Assembly (NCBI RefSeq): GCF_007896435.1
Contig: NZ_VCBL01000001.1
Coordinates: 2,169,078-2,233,077, forward strand
DNA length: 64,000 nt
DNA from: Rummeliibacillus suwonensis
GTDB taxonomy: Bacteria > Bacillota > Bacilli > Bacillales_A > Planococcaceae
Direction of reading: 5' to 3'
This document shows, piece after piece, positions 1-8,985 of this stretch (positions are counted from its first letter, which is position 1; every line of letters starts with the position of its first letter). Under the pieces are notes generated by a model. It had not been told where the DNA came from and searched no databases. It saw nothing but the letters and a program-made list of their open reading frames with translations. The position numbers were made by a program, and so were the translations under genes.

Positions 1-672
1 GATTTTCTTTTGGATGAACAACATTTGAACTAAATGCTGATGCGCTCTTTTTACTTTTCGTAAAGCAAACCACCATAAAAAGAACATAAAAGGAATCATG
101 ATATATGTCCATTTTCCTTCGATCGTAAAAATAAAGTTGTAAATGATATGCAAAGTCATTGGAGCAAACAAGGCTAAAAGTCGATGCTGCATAGACAAAT
201 CGTCTTTCGAAAATTTAGCTTTTCCTAAATAATATCCCATCACCACACCAAATAAAGCATGACTTGAAACGGGCATCAACGCTCTCATAAAAGCTGTGTC
301 AACACCAAATGATAGCATATATAAAATATTTTCCACAGTTGCAAATCCTAATGAAATACTAACACCGTATAAAATACCATCATAAGGATCATCAAATTCT
401 ATATGATGATAGATCGCGATCATTAATATAAACCATTTGAAAAATTCTTCCACTACTCCTGCAAAAAATATATCTTGAATAATCAAACTAGAGAATATTT
501 GCTCCTCCTTCAATACATACTGCAAAAATAAAATAGGAAAAGTTAATATTGCACCGTATATAAAAGTGTGAAACAATGTTCTTCTAGGCTCCGTTGCCAT
601 CTGATTCCGTAGATAGAAAAAGCTAAAGAGAGCTAGAACAGGAGCAATGGATACTGATAAGAGTACGAACAT
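1..672 (-). CDS. prsW: PrsW-type intramembrane metalloprotease (3' end cut by window edge)
   Basis: The reading frame starts at the ATG at 672-670 and stays open to base 1 (224 codons). Read by eye it has several hydrophobic segments and an EEFFKW motif at residues 75-80, followed by a conserved VEN and a SSHALFG histidine motif. These acidic and histidine patches inside membrane helices are the signature of the PrsW/CPBP-like proteases. In B. subtilis PrsW makes the site-1 cut in the anti-sigma factor RsiW and so releases sigma-W. The usual length is about 220 residues, so only a few C-terminal residues can be missing. It diverges from ansA. The B. subtilis neighbour ypdA also lies close by, which supports the assignment. 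The substrate in this organism is inferred, not shown. Confidence 0.85.
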   Translation of the reverse strand, partial: MFVLLSVSIAPVLALFSFFYLRNQMATEPRRTLFHTFIYGAILTFPILFLQYVLKEEQIFSSLIIQDIFFAGVVEEFFKWFILMIAIYHHIEFDDPYDGILYGVSISLGFATVENILYMLSFGVDTAFMRALMPVSSHALFGVVMGYYLGKAKFSKDDLSMQHRLLALFAPMTLHIIYNFIFTIEGKWTYIMIPFMFFLWWFALRKVKRAHQHLVQMLFIQKKI

Positions 673-750
673 TTAATAGCCCCTTTCAATCCATCTCTTT
701 CTATTATACCATTCTATCAGTATGGTAATGAAAATTTAGGAGGATTTGTT

Positions 751-1722
751 ATGAAAAAAACAATTTTACTTATTCATACTGGCGGCACTATTTCTATGCA
801 TGTCAATAAAGAATCTGGAGCTGTTGTACCAGATACAACTAATCCTTTAATACATGAAAGTAAACGGTTAGAAAAAATTGCAAATATCATCGAACTTGAG
901 GCTTATAATTTGCCATCACCTCATATAACTCCTCAAAAAATGCTAGAATTGCGAAATTTAATCTTACATACGATTCAAAAAATGAAAATCGATGGGGTTG
1001 TTATTACACATGGAACAGATACGTTAGAAGAAACCGCTTATTTTCTTGAATTAACGACAAAACTAGAAATTCCAATTGTACTAACTGGTGCAATGCGTTC
1101 ATCTAATGAGTTAGGCGCTGATGGTGTATACAATCTAGTAGAATCCGTGCGGGTGGCTTCCTCTGAAGATGCCAAAAACAAAGGTGTCCTAGTTGTGATG
1201 AATGATGAGATCCATTCAGCCATGAATGTGACGAAAACCTCTACAAGTTCAGTAGCAACTTTTCAATCACCTCAATACGGTCCCCTTGGATTAGTAACAA
1301 AAACGATGATTCATTTTCATCATGCACCCATGAAAAGAGAATATGTAGAAGTTCTTAAACTTGATAAAAAAGTGGCGTTATTTAAAGTGTATGCTGGAAT
1401 GGATGCCGATTTAATACATGCAGCCATTGATTATCATTATGATGGAGTGGTTTTGGAAGGTCTGGGACAAGGAAATATTCCTCCCGCAGTTTTACCAGTT
1501 ATCGAGGAATTAATACGACTTCATATTCCTGTTGTTCTTGTATCTCGCTGCTTTAACGGAATTGCTCAAGGTGTTTATGGCTACCAAGGTGGGGGCAAAA
1601 TGTTAGAAGATATGGGCGCTATTTTCGCAATAGGGTTGAATGGACAAAAAGCTCGATTAAAACTATTAATCGGACTTAATCAAGTGGATGAACCGATGGA
1701 TCTAAAGAAATTCTTTATTTAA
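751..1722 (+). CDS. ansA: Type I L-asparaginase
   Basis: A 323-residue cytoplasmic enzyme that hydrolyses L-asparagine to aspartate and ammonia. Both active-site threonine motifs of the asparaginase family are visible: TGGTIS at residues 10-15 and HGTDT at 87-91. The substrate-binding region GAMRSSNELGADG follows. The C-terminal domain carries the GLGQGN and SRCFNG motifs typical of the family. There is no signal peptide, which fits the cytoplasmic AnsA type rather than secreted AnsB. The start ATG follows AGGAGG at good spacing. The gene stands alone and is followed by a GC-rich hairpin at 1788-1818. No ansR-type regulator lies next to it. Confidence 0.95.
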   Translation: MKKTILLIHTGGTISMHVNKESGAVVPDTTNPLIHESKRLEKIANIIELEAYNLPSPHITPQKMLELRNLILHTIQKMKIDGVVITHGTDTLEETAYFLELTTKLEIPIVLTGAMRSSNELGADGVYNLVESVRVASSEDAKNKGVLVVMNDEIHSAMNVTKTSTSSVATFQSPQYGPLGLVTKTMIHFHHAPMKREYVEVLKLDKKVALFKVYAGMDADLIHAAIDYHYDGVVLEGLGQGNIPPAVLPVIEELIRLHIPVVLVSRCFNGIAQGVYGYQGGGKMLEDMGAIFAIGLNGQKARLKLLIGLNQVDEPMDLKKFFI

Positions 1723-1787
1723 TAAGAGCTATTTCACCATCCAATTTTTCACCTAGTTGAACCGATCGAGCTATAACAAGTAGTTTT

Positions 1788-1836
1788 ATCCCCCACACTT
1801 TTCTTAAGTGTGGGGGATTAGTTTATGTGGGATAAA
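1788..1836. repeat. Short derivative of repeat family A (hairpin)
   Basis: A 12-bp stem (ATCCCCCACACT with its complement) closes on a 7-nt loop and is followed by GTGGGATAAA. The CCCCCAC/GTGGGGG arms and the terminal GGGATAAA match family A described below, with the middle missing. It follows ansA and could slow transcription, but there is no U-run after the stem. Confidence 0.5.
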
Positions 1837-1999
1837 ATCTTTAAATCAAAAAACAGTTTAGTTTAAATCTAACTTCAAAAAACGCAGTTGGACTTTGGAT
1901 TCTTACAAATTCTAGTTTACACAACTATGGTTTTATGAAATTGGTTACACGTTTTAGAAATAGTTTGCACAACCTTTCCATTCCTCAATAAACTATGGA

Positions 2000-2965
2000 T
2001 CATTGCTGTTTTTCTTGAATATATTTAGCGATTAAATCTCCATGGAAACGACCATTTTCAATAAAAATTTCATTGGCATCATTTCCTGCAGCGATAACCC
2101 CAGCGATAAATAAGCCCGGTACATTCGTCTCCATCGTTTCGGGATTAAAGGTTGGGCGTCCTGTCGCTTCGTCTTCAGTAACTCCGATTTGTTGTATAAA
2201 TGAGTGATCTGGATGATATCCGGTCATGGCAAAAACAAAATCATTTGGAATTGTAATTTCTTGTCCCTCTTGAAGTAAAATCACTTCATTTTCTTTGATT
2301 TCTTTGACACCCGTATTGAACATCATATGAATATTACCATCTCGCACAAGTGCCGCAAAATCTGGCAATACCCAAGGTTTAATACTTGAAGAATATTCTG
2401 CACCGCGATACACGACAGTTACGCGCGCCCCAGCTTTATGAAGAGCTAATCCAGCATCGATTGCGGAGTTCTTCCCTCCAATTACTAGTACATCCGTATC
2501 GAAGTATGGATGCCCTTCCTTAAAGTAATGATAGACCTTAGGCAAGTCTTCACCTGGTATATTCATATAATTTGGATGATCATAATAGCCAGTAGCAATG
2601 ACAACATACGGTGTTTCATAAATTTCTTTATTACTATAGACGATAAATTTACCATCTTGAGACGTTACTTTTTCTACCTTTTCAAAGCGATGAACTTGAA
2701 TATTTTTTCGTTTCACGACTTCACGATAGTATACAAGTGCTTGATTGCGCTTTGGTTTTTGCTGTTCAATAATAAACGGAACGTCACTGATTGCTAATTT
2801 CTCACTTGAACTAAAAAAAGTTTGGTGAGTAGGATAGTGAAAGATCGCATTCACAATATTCCCCTTTTCAATAACAATTGGGTTCAGTCCAATCTCTTGC
2901 AATGAAATAGCCGCTGCTAACCCACATGGTCCTCCCCCAACAATAATGGCATCTTGTTGTTGCAT
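2000..2965 (-). CDS. ypdA: YpdA-type NAD(P)H flavoprotein, putative bacillithiol disulfide reductase
   Basis: A FAD-dependent pyridine-nucleotide disulfide-type oxidoreductase of 321 residues. The N-terminus has the Rossmann motif GGGPCGLAAA that binds FAD. A second nucleotide motif, VIGGKNSAIDAG, sits mid-protein and binds NAD(P)H. A C-terminal GLFIAGVIAAG motif contacts FAD. The family lacks the CxxC pair of thioredoxin reductase and is thought to reduce bacillithiol disulfide together with bacilliredoxins. I place the start at the ATG at 2965-2963 because GGGAGTGA lies 8 nt upstream. The longer frame would begin at a GTG at 2995 and add residues absent from relatives. It is a single gene, close to the ypbE-recS-ypbB block as in B. 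subtilis. Confidence 0.88.
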   Translation of the reverse strand: MQQQDAIIVGGGPCGLAAAISLQEIGLNPIVIEKGNIVNAIFHYPTHQTFFSSSEKLAISDVPFIIEQQKPKRNQALVYYREVVKRKNIQVHRFEKVEKVTSQDGKFIVYSNKEIYETPYVVIATGYYDHPNYMNIPGEDLPKVYHYFKEGHPYFDTDVLVIGGKNSAIDAGLALHKAGARVTVVYRGAEYSSSIKPWVLPDFAALVRDGNIHMMFNTGVKEIKENEVILLQEGQEITIPNDFVFAMTGYHPDHSFIQQIGVTEDEATGRPTFNPETMETNVPGLFIAGVIAAGNDANEIFIENGRFHGDLIAKYIQEKQQ

Positions 2966-3056
2966 AAAGCTGTCACTCCCTATATAAATAAACACCTCTA
3001 TTTTTAAGAGATATTATCGAATAATCCTAATTGTACATTATACGCCTGCGAATAAT

Positions 3057-3092
3057 AAAAAAACAGGCATGTGCTCTATTTCACATACCTGT
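3057..3092 (-). terminator. Intrinsic terminator after ypbE
   Basis: The inverted repeat ACAGGTATGTG / CACATGCCTGT is followed on the minus strand by seven T residues. Confidence 0.85.
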
Positions 3093-3098
3093 CATACA

Positions 3099-3749
3099 TT
3101 ATTGAGCTGGAATCGCAATGATCGTCCCTGCTGGAACGCTATCAGCTGTAATACCATTTGCTTCCTTAATAATGCCGATCCCTGCATCACTTCCATAGAA
3201 TTTTAAAGCGATACTTTCGATGGTTTCACCTTGTTTTACGTTATAAAGTCTACCTGCAGCTTTCGCTTCGTTATAAATTTGTTGCTGCTTTTCTTTTGCT
3301 GCAGCAGCTTCTTTCTCTTTTTGCTTAGCTTTTTCCCTTTCAGCTTTTTCCTTTATCGCCTTTTTTTCAGCAGCTAGCTTTTCGGCTTTTTCTCTTTCAG
3401 CTTGTTCTTTTTTAGTTAGTGTATTTTCTTCACTATTTGAGGTTTTTGTAGCCTGTTTTGACTGACTATCGTCGTTCGTTTCTATTTGAACTCCACCTCG
3501 ATCAATTTCTGCTTTTTCACTATTTTTTTTCTGATCAAAATAACCAAAGTAAAGAAGCGTTGACACTGGCAGTAAGATAAAAATAATAGCTAAGATTGTA
3601 AGCAATCTATTTTTGTGATTTTTTTTCTTATTTTGATTGCCATGAAGCTGTCTTCTAGTCATTCTTGAAGGGTTTGTCTCTTGTTCAGACTTAATAGTAA
3701 TAGCTTGGCGATGTTCCTCAATTTTTTCACGGTAATCTTCTTGAGACAT
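3099..3749 (-). CDS. ypbE: Membrane-anchored LysM protein, YpbE-like
   Basis: A 216-residue protein with an N-terminal cytoplasmic basic stretch, one membrane helix at about residues 48-70, then a long Lys/Glu/Ala-rich region at about 100-160 that is probably helical or coiled coil. A C-terminal LysM domain begins at about 169 (YNVKQGETIESIALKFYGSDAG) and should bind peptidoglycan outside the membrane. Topology and position beside recS and ypbB match B. subtilis YpbE, whose role is not established. The low-complexity linker means residue-level homology there is not informative. Confidence 0.75.
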   Translation of the reverse strand: MSQEDYREKIEEHRQAITIKSEQETNPSRMTRRQLHGNQNKKKNHKNRLLTILAIIFILLPVSTLLYFGYFDQKKNSEKAEIDRGGVQIETNDDSQSKQATKTSNSEENTLTKKEQAEREKAEKLAAEKKAIKEKAEREKAKQKEKEAAAAKEKQQQIYNEAKAAGRLYNVKQGETIESIALKFYGSDAGIGIIKEANGITADSVPAGTIIAIPAQ

Positions 3750-3833
3750 CTTATCCCCCCATTCTAATCATACTATGTAACACTATTATTATGACGAAAT
3801 TATAGATAAATGTAAATCCACGTTCTGTTATAA

Positions 3834-5273
3834 CTATGGCAGTAAGGAGTGCAACCTTTCTACCCATGTTGGCAGTTCCTTTTGCCCAATGATTGTCTTT
3901 CGCGGATGAATGATTTCGTCGTAATGGATTCCACAATAATGACAACAATTGGGTGGCTTTTGTTCCAACTTTTGATCAAAATATATGGTCAATTGTTCTC
4001 GCAGACAATGTTCTCCCTTTACAAGCGCTACTACTTGCAAAATCTGTTCTATTTTCTGTTGCCTTAAATTATCTAATTTTTGTATAACTTTATCTGGTGA
4101 TAACTGTTCCATCCAATAGGAAAGTACCCGATAACCTGTTTCACTGATTTGTTGCAAATCGATCATTTTTTTAGGGTTCTCCCCTTGCTTTACATATTCC
4201 TTATATAAATCGACATGACACTCTAAAGGCAAGTCTGCTGTTACGACATATTGTGTATATTCTTCATCATTTGGACTATACACTAAAATCGCTAATGCGT
4301 CATGACCATCTCGACCAGCTCGACCAACTTCCTGCATATAATTGGCGATTGTCGCAGGAATATGATCATGTATCACTTGGCGTACATTCTCTTTATGAAT
4401 ACCCATTCCAAAAGCTGTAGTTGCACAAATCCACTCTAATTCCCCTGCTAGAAATTGTTGCTGGATAAATTGACGATCTAAAGCTTCCATTCCCGCATGA
4501 TAGGCTGCTGCACGAATATGATGACCTGTTAAAGCTTCTGCAAAGGCAACGGTTTTTTTCCTTGATTGTGTATAGATGATGCCAGGACCTTCCGATTGCA
4601 GTATATGATGGATGATCCAGTCGAATTTTTCATCAACAGATTGTGTTCGAACGACATCATAGTGCAAATTTGCCCTCTCAACAGAATGAATGTATTCAAA
4701 TGGTTGGACCATATGTAAATAAGTTTTCATATCATGGACTACTTTTTTCGTTGCAGTTGCACTTAATGCTAATATCGGTGGCCTTTGTTGTTTTGGAATC
4801 CATTCTGTGATTTTTAAATAATCTGGTCGAAAATCAAAGCCCCATTGTGAAATACAATGTGCTTCATCTACAACGATTAATGAAAACCGCAGTTGTTGAA
4901 ATACACTCTGAATAATTGGCATAGCAAGCATTTCAGGTGAAATAAAGATAAAACGGTAACTTGACAGCCTTTGTAAAACCATTTGTTTTTCAATGCCCTG
5001 TAAAAATGAATTCAATGCAACAACCCTTTTTTCGCCAAATCGTTTCAATTGTTCAACTTGATCTTGCATTAAAGACAATAAAGGAGAAATGATTAAAATG
5101 GGGCCTTTCAAAATATAGCCCGGAAGTTGATAGCAAAGTGACTTTCCCATTCCTGTAGGGAGAAGGGCAATGACATCTCGACCTTCTAATACAGCTTCGA
5201 TAACTTCTTTTTGTCCTGAACGAAATGTCGTATAACCAAAATGCTGCTGCAATAATTGTTCCAGCTCTAACAT
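3834..5273 (-). CDS. recS: RecQ-family ATP-dependent DNA helicase RecS
   Basis: A superfamily 2 DNA helicase of 479 residues. Motif I (Walker A) TGMGKS is at residues 40-45 and motif II DEAH at 136-139. Motifs IV-VI follow, including TTAFGMGIHKENVR and QEVGRAGRDG near residue 320. The C-terminal zinc-binding part is short (CCHYCGIHYDE) and there is no HRDC domain, which is typical of the small RecS (YpbC) type. The start at 5273 is preceded by GGGGGAG, one base after the ypbB stop codon, so the two genes are translationally coupled. RecS in B. subtilis contributes to replication fork repair. The residue calls are direct; the repair role is family knowledge. Confidence 0.9.
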   Translation of the reverse strand: MLELEQLLQQHFGYTTFRSGQKEVIEAVLEGRDVIALLPTGMGKSLCYQLPGYILKGPILIISPLLSLMQDQVEQLKRFGEKRVVALNSFLQGIEKQMVLQRLSSYRFIFISPEMLAMPIIQSVFQQLRFSLIVVDEAHCISQWGFDFRPDYLKITEWIPKQQRPPILALSATATKKVVHDMKTYLHMVQPFEYIHSVERANLHYDVVRTQSVDEKFDWIIHHILQSEGPGIIYTQSRKKTVAFAEALTGHHIRAAAYHAGMEALDRQFIQQQFLAGELEWICATTAFGMGIHKENVRQVIHDHIPATIANYMQEVGRAGRDGHDALAILVYSPNDEEYTQYVVTADLPLECHVDLYKEYVKQGENPKKMIDLQQISETGYRVLSYWMEQLSPDKVIQKLDNLRQQKIEQILQVVALVKGEHCLREQLTIYFDQKLEQKPPNCCHYCGIHYDEIIHPRKTIIGQKELPTWVERLHSLLP

Positions 5274-5274
5274 T

Positions 5275-6312
5275 CTATTCTCCCCCTTTTGCTGCAATGA
5301 CTAAACGAATTTGAAAATAAGAAAATTGTGGAAGTTCATCTCGAATTACTTTTAACCTCTTACTTTCTGTTCTTTCTAATACTTGTAAAATTTTTTGAAC
5401 ATCTTTCTCTTCTATAAATTGGTGAAGCGGAAAATCTGGCTTGATCATTGCCATTTCAACAAAATGATCTTCAATCGTACTCATTTTTAAATGTCGCATA
5501 AATGCAATTTGTTCAAGTGAATATCCCTTTTCAAATAAGTCTACTGTTTTTTTAGTAGAATCTGTTAGCAAAAGTTCTATTCGAACATTTTCAGTTAGCT
5601 GATACAATAATGGATATTGAGCCGCCTCAGCAGTAAGAAGATCAAGCCATAAATGCAACAGCTCCACAAACATCAGCTGTATATCTATTTCTCCACAGTC
5701 AAACTCGCTCGCAAGTTGTTGCAATGTCCAACCTGTGCGTTGGAAACCTGTTAATCGTAGCATAACAATTTGCTTAGCTTGTTCAGATGATGGCACTTTA
5801 TGTAAAGACTCTTCTATCTCATCCCTGAATTGTAAATAAAATGACGAATCTTGGTATGGATGATATTTTAAGAACATTTTCACCCATATTTGAATGTCTT
5901 CTTCTTTCTGTATAGGGATAAAACGATAGTCCTTTGCGCGTACATGTGATAAGGTCTGAACGATTAATGATAAACGTTTAAAGAATATATACTCATTTCC
6001 TCTGTAAAACCAACCGTTAAAATGCATAGGTTGGGATTTTTCTAGAATATCTTTCCCCCTGACTGTAAGTTGAAGCATTTGTTGATCATCGTAGAAAACC
6101 CAGCCGTTTTCCATCAATTGTTCAAAAGCCTCATTAAATTTATCTCTTGAAAGTTTTGGCATAATACTAAAATAGGCCTGTAATCTGAATGTGCCCACAT
6201 CTTGAATCGTTTGGCCTGAACGCTTTCCACATATCAAATGATAGGCAGCTGAATAAGAGCGTTGACCATTGAATTTTTCAATAATATGTAATAATAATTG
6301 CTGTAAATACAT
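5275..6312 (-). CDS. ypbB: YpbB-type helix-turn-helix protein, RecS partner
   Basis: A 345-residue soluble protein similar in length and context to B. subtilis YpbB. A helix-turn-helix resembling the UvrD/RecQ-associated type lies in the C-terminal third (VDLFEKGYSLEQIAFMRHLKMS). The conserved pairing with recS and the coupled translation (stop codon one base before the recS start) suggest that the product works with the helicase, perhaps by recognising DNA. No enzymatic motif is visible. Its function remains unassigned in the family as far as I know. Confidence 0.75.
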   Translation of the reverse strand: MYLQQLLLHIIEKFNGQRSYSAAYHLICGKRSGQTIQDVGTFRLQAYFSIMPKLSRDKFNEAFEQLMENGWVFYDDQQMLQLTVRGKDILEKSQPMHFNGWFYRGNEYIFFKRLSLIVQTLSHVRAKDYRFIPIQKEEDIQIWVKMFLKYHPYQDSSFYLQFRDEIEESLHKVPSSEQAKQIVMLRLTGFQRTGWTLQQLASEFDCGEIDIQLMFVELLHLWLDLLTAEAAQYPLLYQLTENVRIELLLTDSTKKTVDLFEKGYSLEQIAFMRHLKMSTIEDHFVEMAMIKPDFPLHQFIEEKDVQKILQVLERTESKRLKVIRDELPQFSYFQIRLVIAAKGGE

Positions 6313-6401
6313 CGTTATTCCCCCCGATAGAAAGTAATTTAAGTTGAAATGTGAGGAAAAGCGTTTTAGAATAATAAAGAAGCTATTGGGATTGTTAGTA
6401 A

Positions 6402-6665
<264 letters not shown>

Positions 6666-6690
6666 TCTTTTATATTTGTATAATGAGCAA

Positions 6691-6722
6691 AGTGCACGGA
6701 ATTCTTTCCTGTGCACTTTTTC
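6691..6722. terminator. Bidirectional terminator between fer and the HAAS membrane gene
   Basis: AGTGCAC and GTGCACT arms close on a 13-nt loop, with T-rich tracts on both sides, so the hairpin can serve both convergent genes. Confidence 0.85.
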
Positions 6723-7387
6723 TAATTCTCTGCTTTAAGAATACGTAGACGCTTCATAATAGAACTTAATAATAAAAGCGCACAGCCAATACCTAATTCA
6801 ACATACCAATCCAATTTTAAAGCTGGACCAAGCCCTTTAGAAAAATAGTTTACCGTCACGACAGTACCTAAAAATACGATAAAGCCAACTGATGCTTTCA
6901 AAGTATCGATCGTTCGATGTTTATGAAATGCAGATTTTTTCAATAAATTGAGTATAAAAAGAATCATGCTGATACCACCAATAGTCAATATCGCGAGTAC
7001 AATAAGTACAGAATAAAGATAGATGGTATCTTGCTTTGTAAAAGCTTTTCCAAAAGCATCTACAACGATGAACCAACCTATTAGAATACTTAAAGTTTCT
7101 AGTGCAAATTTAAAAACGCTTTTTCCTTTTTCTTTTGGTAATGCTTCTACGATTTCTAGGGCATATTTGTCAGGATTTGGACCAAAAACTTCTTTAGCCG
7201 TTTTTCCTTCATTTTGCGCTAATAATAAGTGGTCTAACAGTTCTATTAAAATTTCTTCAGTTTGTTTTTCAGACAATAATAAATGAGAGCGGAGAAAAAC
7301 TAATAATTGATCATAATATTTTTCATTTTCTTCGGTTAATTGTTTTCTCTTATCATTATTTTCCTGAATCAACTGTTGAACATTCAT
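6722..7387 (-). CDS. HAAS/DUF1129-like membrane protein paired with PadR regulator
   Basis: The N-terminal ~95 residues are soluble and helical (a four-helix HAAS-like region: LLLSEKQTEEILIELLDHLLLAQNEGKTAKEVFG). Four hydrophobic segments follow at about 100-215. HAAS-domain membrane proteins are typically encoded directly after a PadR repressor, exactly as here, and are thought to be membrane-stress or envelope modulators. The start is uncertain between codons at 7396 and 7387. Both overlap the padR-like gene by about 30-40 bases, so translation is coupled. I do not recognise a specific function. Confidence 0.65.
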   Translation of the reverse strand: MNVQQLIQENNDKRKQLTEENEKYYDQLLVFLRSHLLLSEKQTEEILIELLDHLLLAQNEGKTAKEVFGPNPDKYALEIVEALPKEKGKSVFKFALETLSILIGWFIVVDAFGKAFTKQDTIYLYSVLIVLAILTIGGISMILFILNLLKKSAFHKHRTIDTLKASVGFIVFLGTVVTVNYFSKGLGPALKLDWYVELGIGCALLLLSSIMKRLRILKAEN

Positions 7388-7715
7388 CGTTTTCATCCTC
7401 TCTAAGTAATGTATTTACTGCCACCGATATCCCTGACCATTCTCGCCGAATATCGCATAACGCCTTTTTTCCATTCTCTGTCAATGTATAATACTTTCGA
7501 TTAGGTCCTTCCTCTGATGGACGTATTTCCCCGTAAATCCAGCCTTTTTTTTGTAATCTTAATAATACTGGATAAATAGTACCTTCACTGACATCTGCTA
7601 AACCAATCGATTGTAATTTTTTTGATAATTCATAACCATAAACGGTTTCCTTTTCAATAACAACCAATACACATCCATCTAGTATTCCTTTTAATAGTTG
7701 GCTTCTCGTAGACAT
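7356..7715 (-). CDS. PadR-family transcriptional regulator
   Basis: A 119-residue winged-helix repressor. The PadR fold is visible as the N-terminal helix LLKGILDGCVLVVIEKETVYGYELSKKL, the recognition region VSEGTIYPVLLRLQKKGWI and the wing EGPNRKYYTLTENGKKAL. PadR proteins repress their own operon by binding palindromes. Three near-identical copies of a 19-bp sequence lie between this gene and fabI (7741-7856) and surround the predicted promoter, so autoregulation is likely. The overlapping downstream membrane gene should be the controlled partner. Confidence 0.88.
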   Translation of the reverse strand: MSTRSQLLKGILDGCVLVVIEKETVYGYELSKKLQSIGLADVSEGTIYPVLLRLQKKGWIYGEIRPSEEGPNRKYYTLTENGKKALCDIRREWSGISVAVNTLLREDENDECSTVDSGK

Positions 7716-7740
7716 TGTTCATCACTCCCAATCCCCATCT

Positions 7741-7856
7741 ACATTGTTTAACAAGATAGTTATGCAATAAGAAACAGCTATCTTGTTAAGCAATGTAGCA
7801 TCCTAATAATATACATAAATCATATAGTGCGTCAACTATATTGTTTAACAAGATAG
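7741..7856. promoter_or_regulatory. Candidate PadR operators (three 19-bp copies) around a minus-strand promoter
   Basis: ACATTGTTTAACAAGATAG at 7741-7759 is mirrored by CTATCTTGTTAAGCAATGT at 7778-7796. A third copy, ATATTGTTTAACAAGATAG, is at 7838-7856. Between them, on the minus strand, lie TTGACG (7830-7835) and a TATTAT/TATATT -10 region near 7806-7813. Repressor bound here would cover the promoter of the PadR operon. The copy at 7838-7856 lies just upstream of the fabI promoter. Confidence 0.7.
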
Positions 7857-7869
7857 TATAATTTCTTTG

Positions 7870-7919
7870 TTGCAATATGAAACTGTATAGGTTACTATTT
7901 TAGTATCAGGTACTAATAG
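7870..7919 (+). promoter_or_regulatory. fabI promoter with FapR operator
   Basis: TTGCAA (7870-7875) and TACTAT (7893-7898) are separated by 17 bases. Immediately downstream, at 7900-7919, is TTAGTATCAGGTACTAATAG, a dyad that matches the known FapR box (TTAGTACC..GGTACTAA type). FapR is released by malonyl-CoA, so fabI should be induced when fatty acid synthesis is limiting. Confidence 0.8.
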
Positions 7920-7940
7920 TAACTATTACAGGAGGCTATT

Positions 7941-8723
7941 ATGGATAATCTATTACAATTAAAAGATAAAAATATTGTGGTAATGGGTGTAGCCAACGAT
8001 CGAAGTATTGCTTGGGGTATTGCTAAAGCATTGATATCTGTTGGCGCTAACGTTATTTTCACATATCGTAAAGAACGTTCTCTCATGAAATTAGAAAAAC
8101 AACTTGCAAAGTATGAAGATTTGCAACCACTTGTCGTACAATGTGATGTAAATAGTGATGAAAGTATTCAACAAGCATTTAAAGGAATCGGTGAAAAAGT
8201 TGGTACAATTCATGGGATCGTCCATTCCGTTGCATTTGCACACGCTGAAGACTTAAAAAATCGTTTTATCGAAACATCTCGTGATGGCTACGCATTCGCT
8301 CAAGATACTAGCGCTTACTCTCTAATCGCTGTCGCCAATGCTGCAAGACCTTTTATGACAGATGGTGGCTCCATTATTACGATGACTTATTTAGGAGCTG
8401 AACGTGTCCTTGAGGGTTATAATGTGATGGGTGTAGCAAAAGCCGCTTTAGAAGCTTCTGTAAGATATTTGGCTTCTGATGTTGGTGGAGATGGTATTCG
8501 CGTAAACGCTATTTCTGCTGGTGCCATTAAAACACTTGCTGCAAAAGGTGTCCCATCTTTCAATAAGATTTTAAATAAAATGGAAGAAACAGCACCACTT
8601 AAACGTAATGTTACACCGGAGGAAGTAGCGAATATGTCACTTGTCATGCTAAGCCCATTATCTAGCGGTGTTACAGGAGAAGTCATCTATGTAGATGGCG
8701 GCTATCATATTATGGGAGTTTAA
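7941..8723 (+). CDS. fabI: Enoyl-[acyl-carrier-protein] reductase (NADH/NADPH)
   Basis: A 260-residue short-chain dehydrogenase-type enzyme that reduces trans-2-enoyl-ACP in the last step of each fatty acid elongation cycle. The cofactor motif GVANDRSIAWGIA is at residues 16-28. The catalytic Tyr150, Tyr160 and Lys167 fit the Y-x9-Y-x6-K pattern of FabI. SISAGPI-type sequence appears as AISAGAIKTLAAKG. It is preceded by AGGAGG and by a promoter with a FapR operator. It stands alone between the PadR regulatory region and a family A repeat. Residue 150 is Tyr in the usual TYLG context, so it is a normal FabI target of triclosan-like inhibitors. Confidence 0.96.
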   Translation: MDNLLQLKDKNIVVMGVANDRSIAWGIAKALISVGANVIFTYRKERSLMKLEKQLAKYEDLQPLVVQCDVNSDESIQQAFKGIGEKVGTIHGIVHSVAFAHAEDLKNRFIETSRDGYAFAQDTSAYSLIAVANAARPFMTDGGSIITMTYLGAERVLEGYNVMGVAKAALEASVRYLASDVGGDGIRVNAISAGAIKTLAAKGVPSFNKILNKMEETAPLKRNVTPEEVANMSLVMLSPLSSGVTGEVIYVDGGYHIMGV

Positions 8724-8788
8724 CGAGTTTCATCATATTCAAGTGAATAGCCATTAGAAATATCCTACTAAAAATCTTATCCTAAAAG

Positions 8789-8915
8789 ATAAAGTGAAAC
8801 TCCATCAGTGGGGGTTTTCTTCATCCCCCACTGGAATAAAGGAACGGAAGTGTAAAGCGCCACGTCCTGGGCAACACCCGAGTGACCAACGTCCTGCCCG
8901 TTAACGTGGGATAAT
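8789..8915 (+). repeat. Family A repeat, copy A1 (internal deletion)
   Basis: Begins ATAAAGTGAAAC and ends GTGGGATAAT. It carries the first hairpin (CAGTGGGGG / CCCCCACTG) and the shared CCACGTCCTGGGCAAC module, but lacks the second CCCCACC/GGTGGGG hairpin found in the longer copies. Flanking pentamers are ATAAA and ATAAT. Confidence 0.75.
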
Positions 8916-8931
8916 TCTTACAACTATTAGT

Positions 8932-8973
8932 AAAAATCCGCTCATTTCAACACAGATAATGAGCGGATTTTTG
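8932..8973. terminator. Bidirectional terminator between A1 and the oxidoreductase gene
   Basis: A 13-bp stem, AAATCCGCTCATT and its complement, with T-tracts on both sides. It serves the minus-strand gene ending at 8986 and read-through from fabI. Confidence 0.85.
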
Positions 8974-8985
8974 TTTGTACCGATA

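Noticed and set aside
1788-1818. Intrinsic terminator for ansA
   Set aside because: The stem is strong but no U-run follows on the plus strand, and the sequence matches family A.
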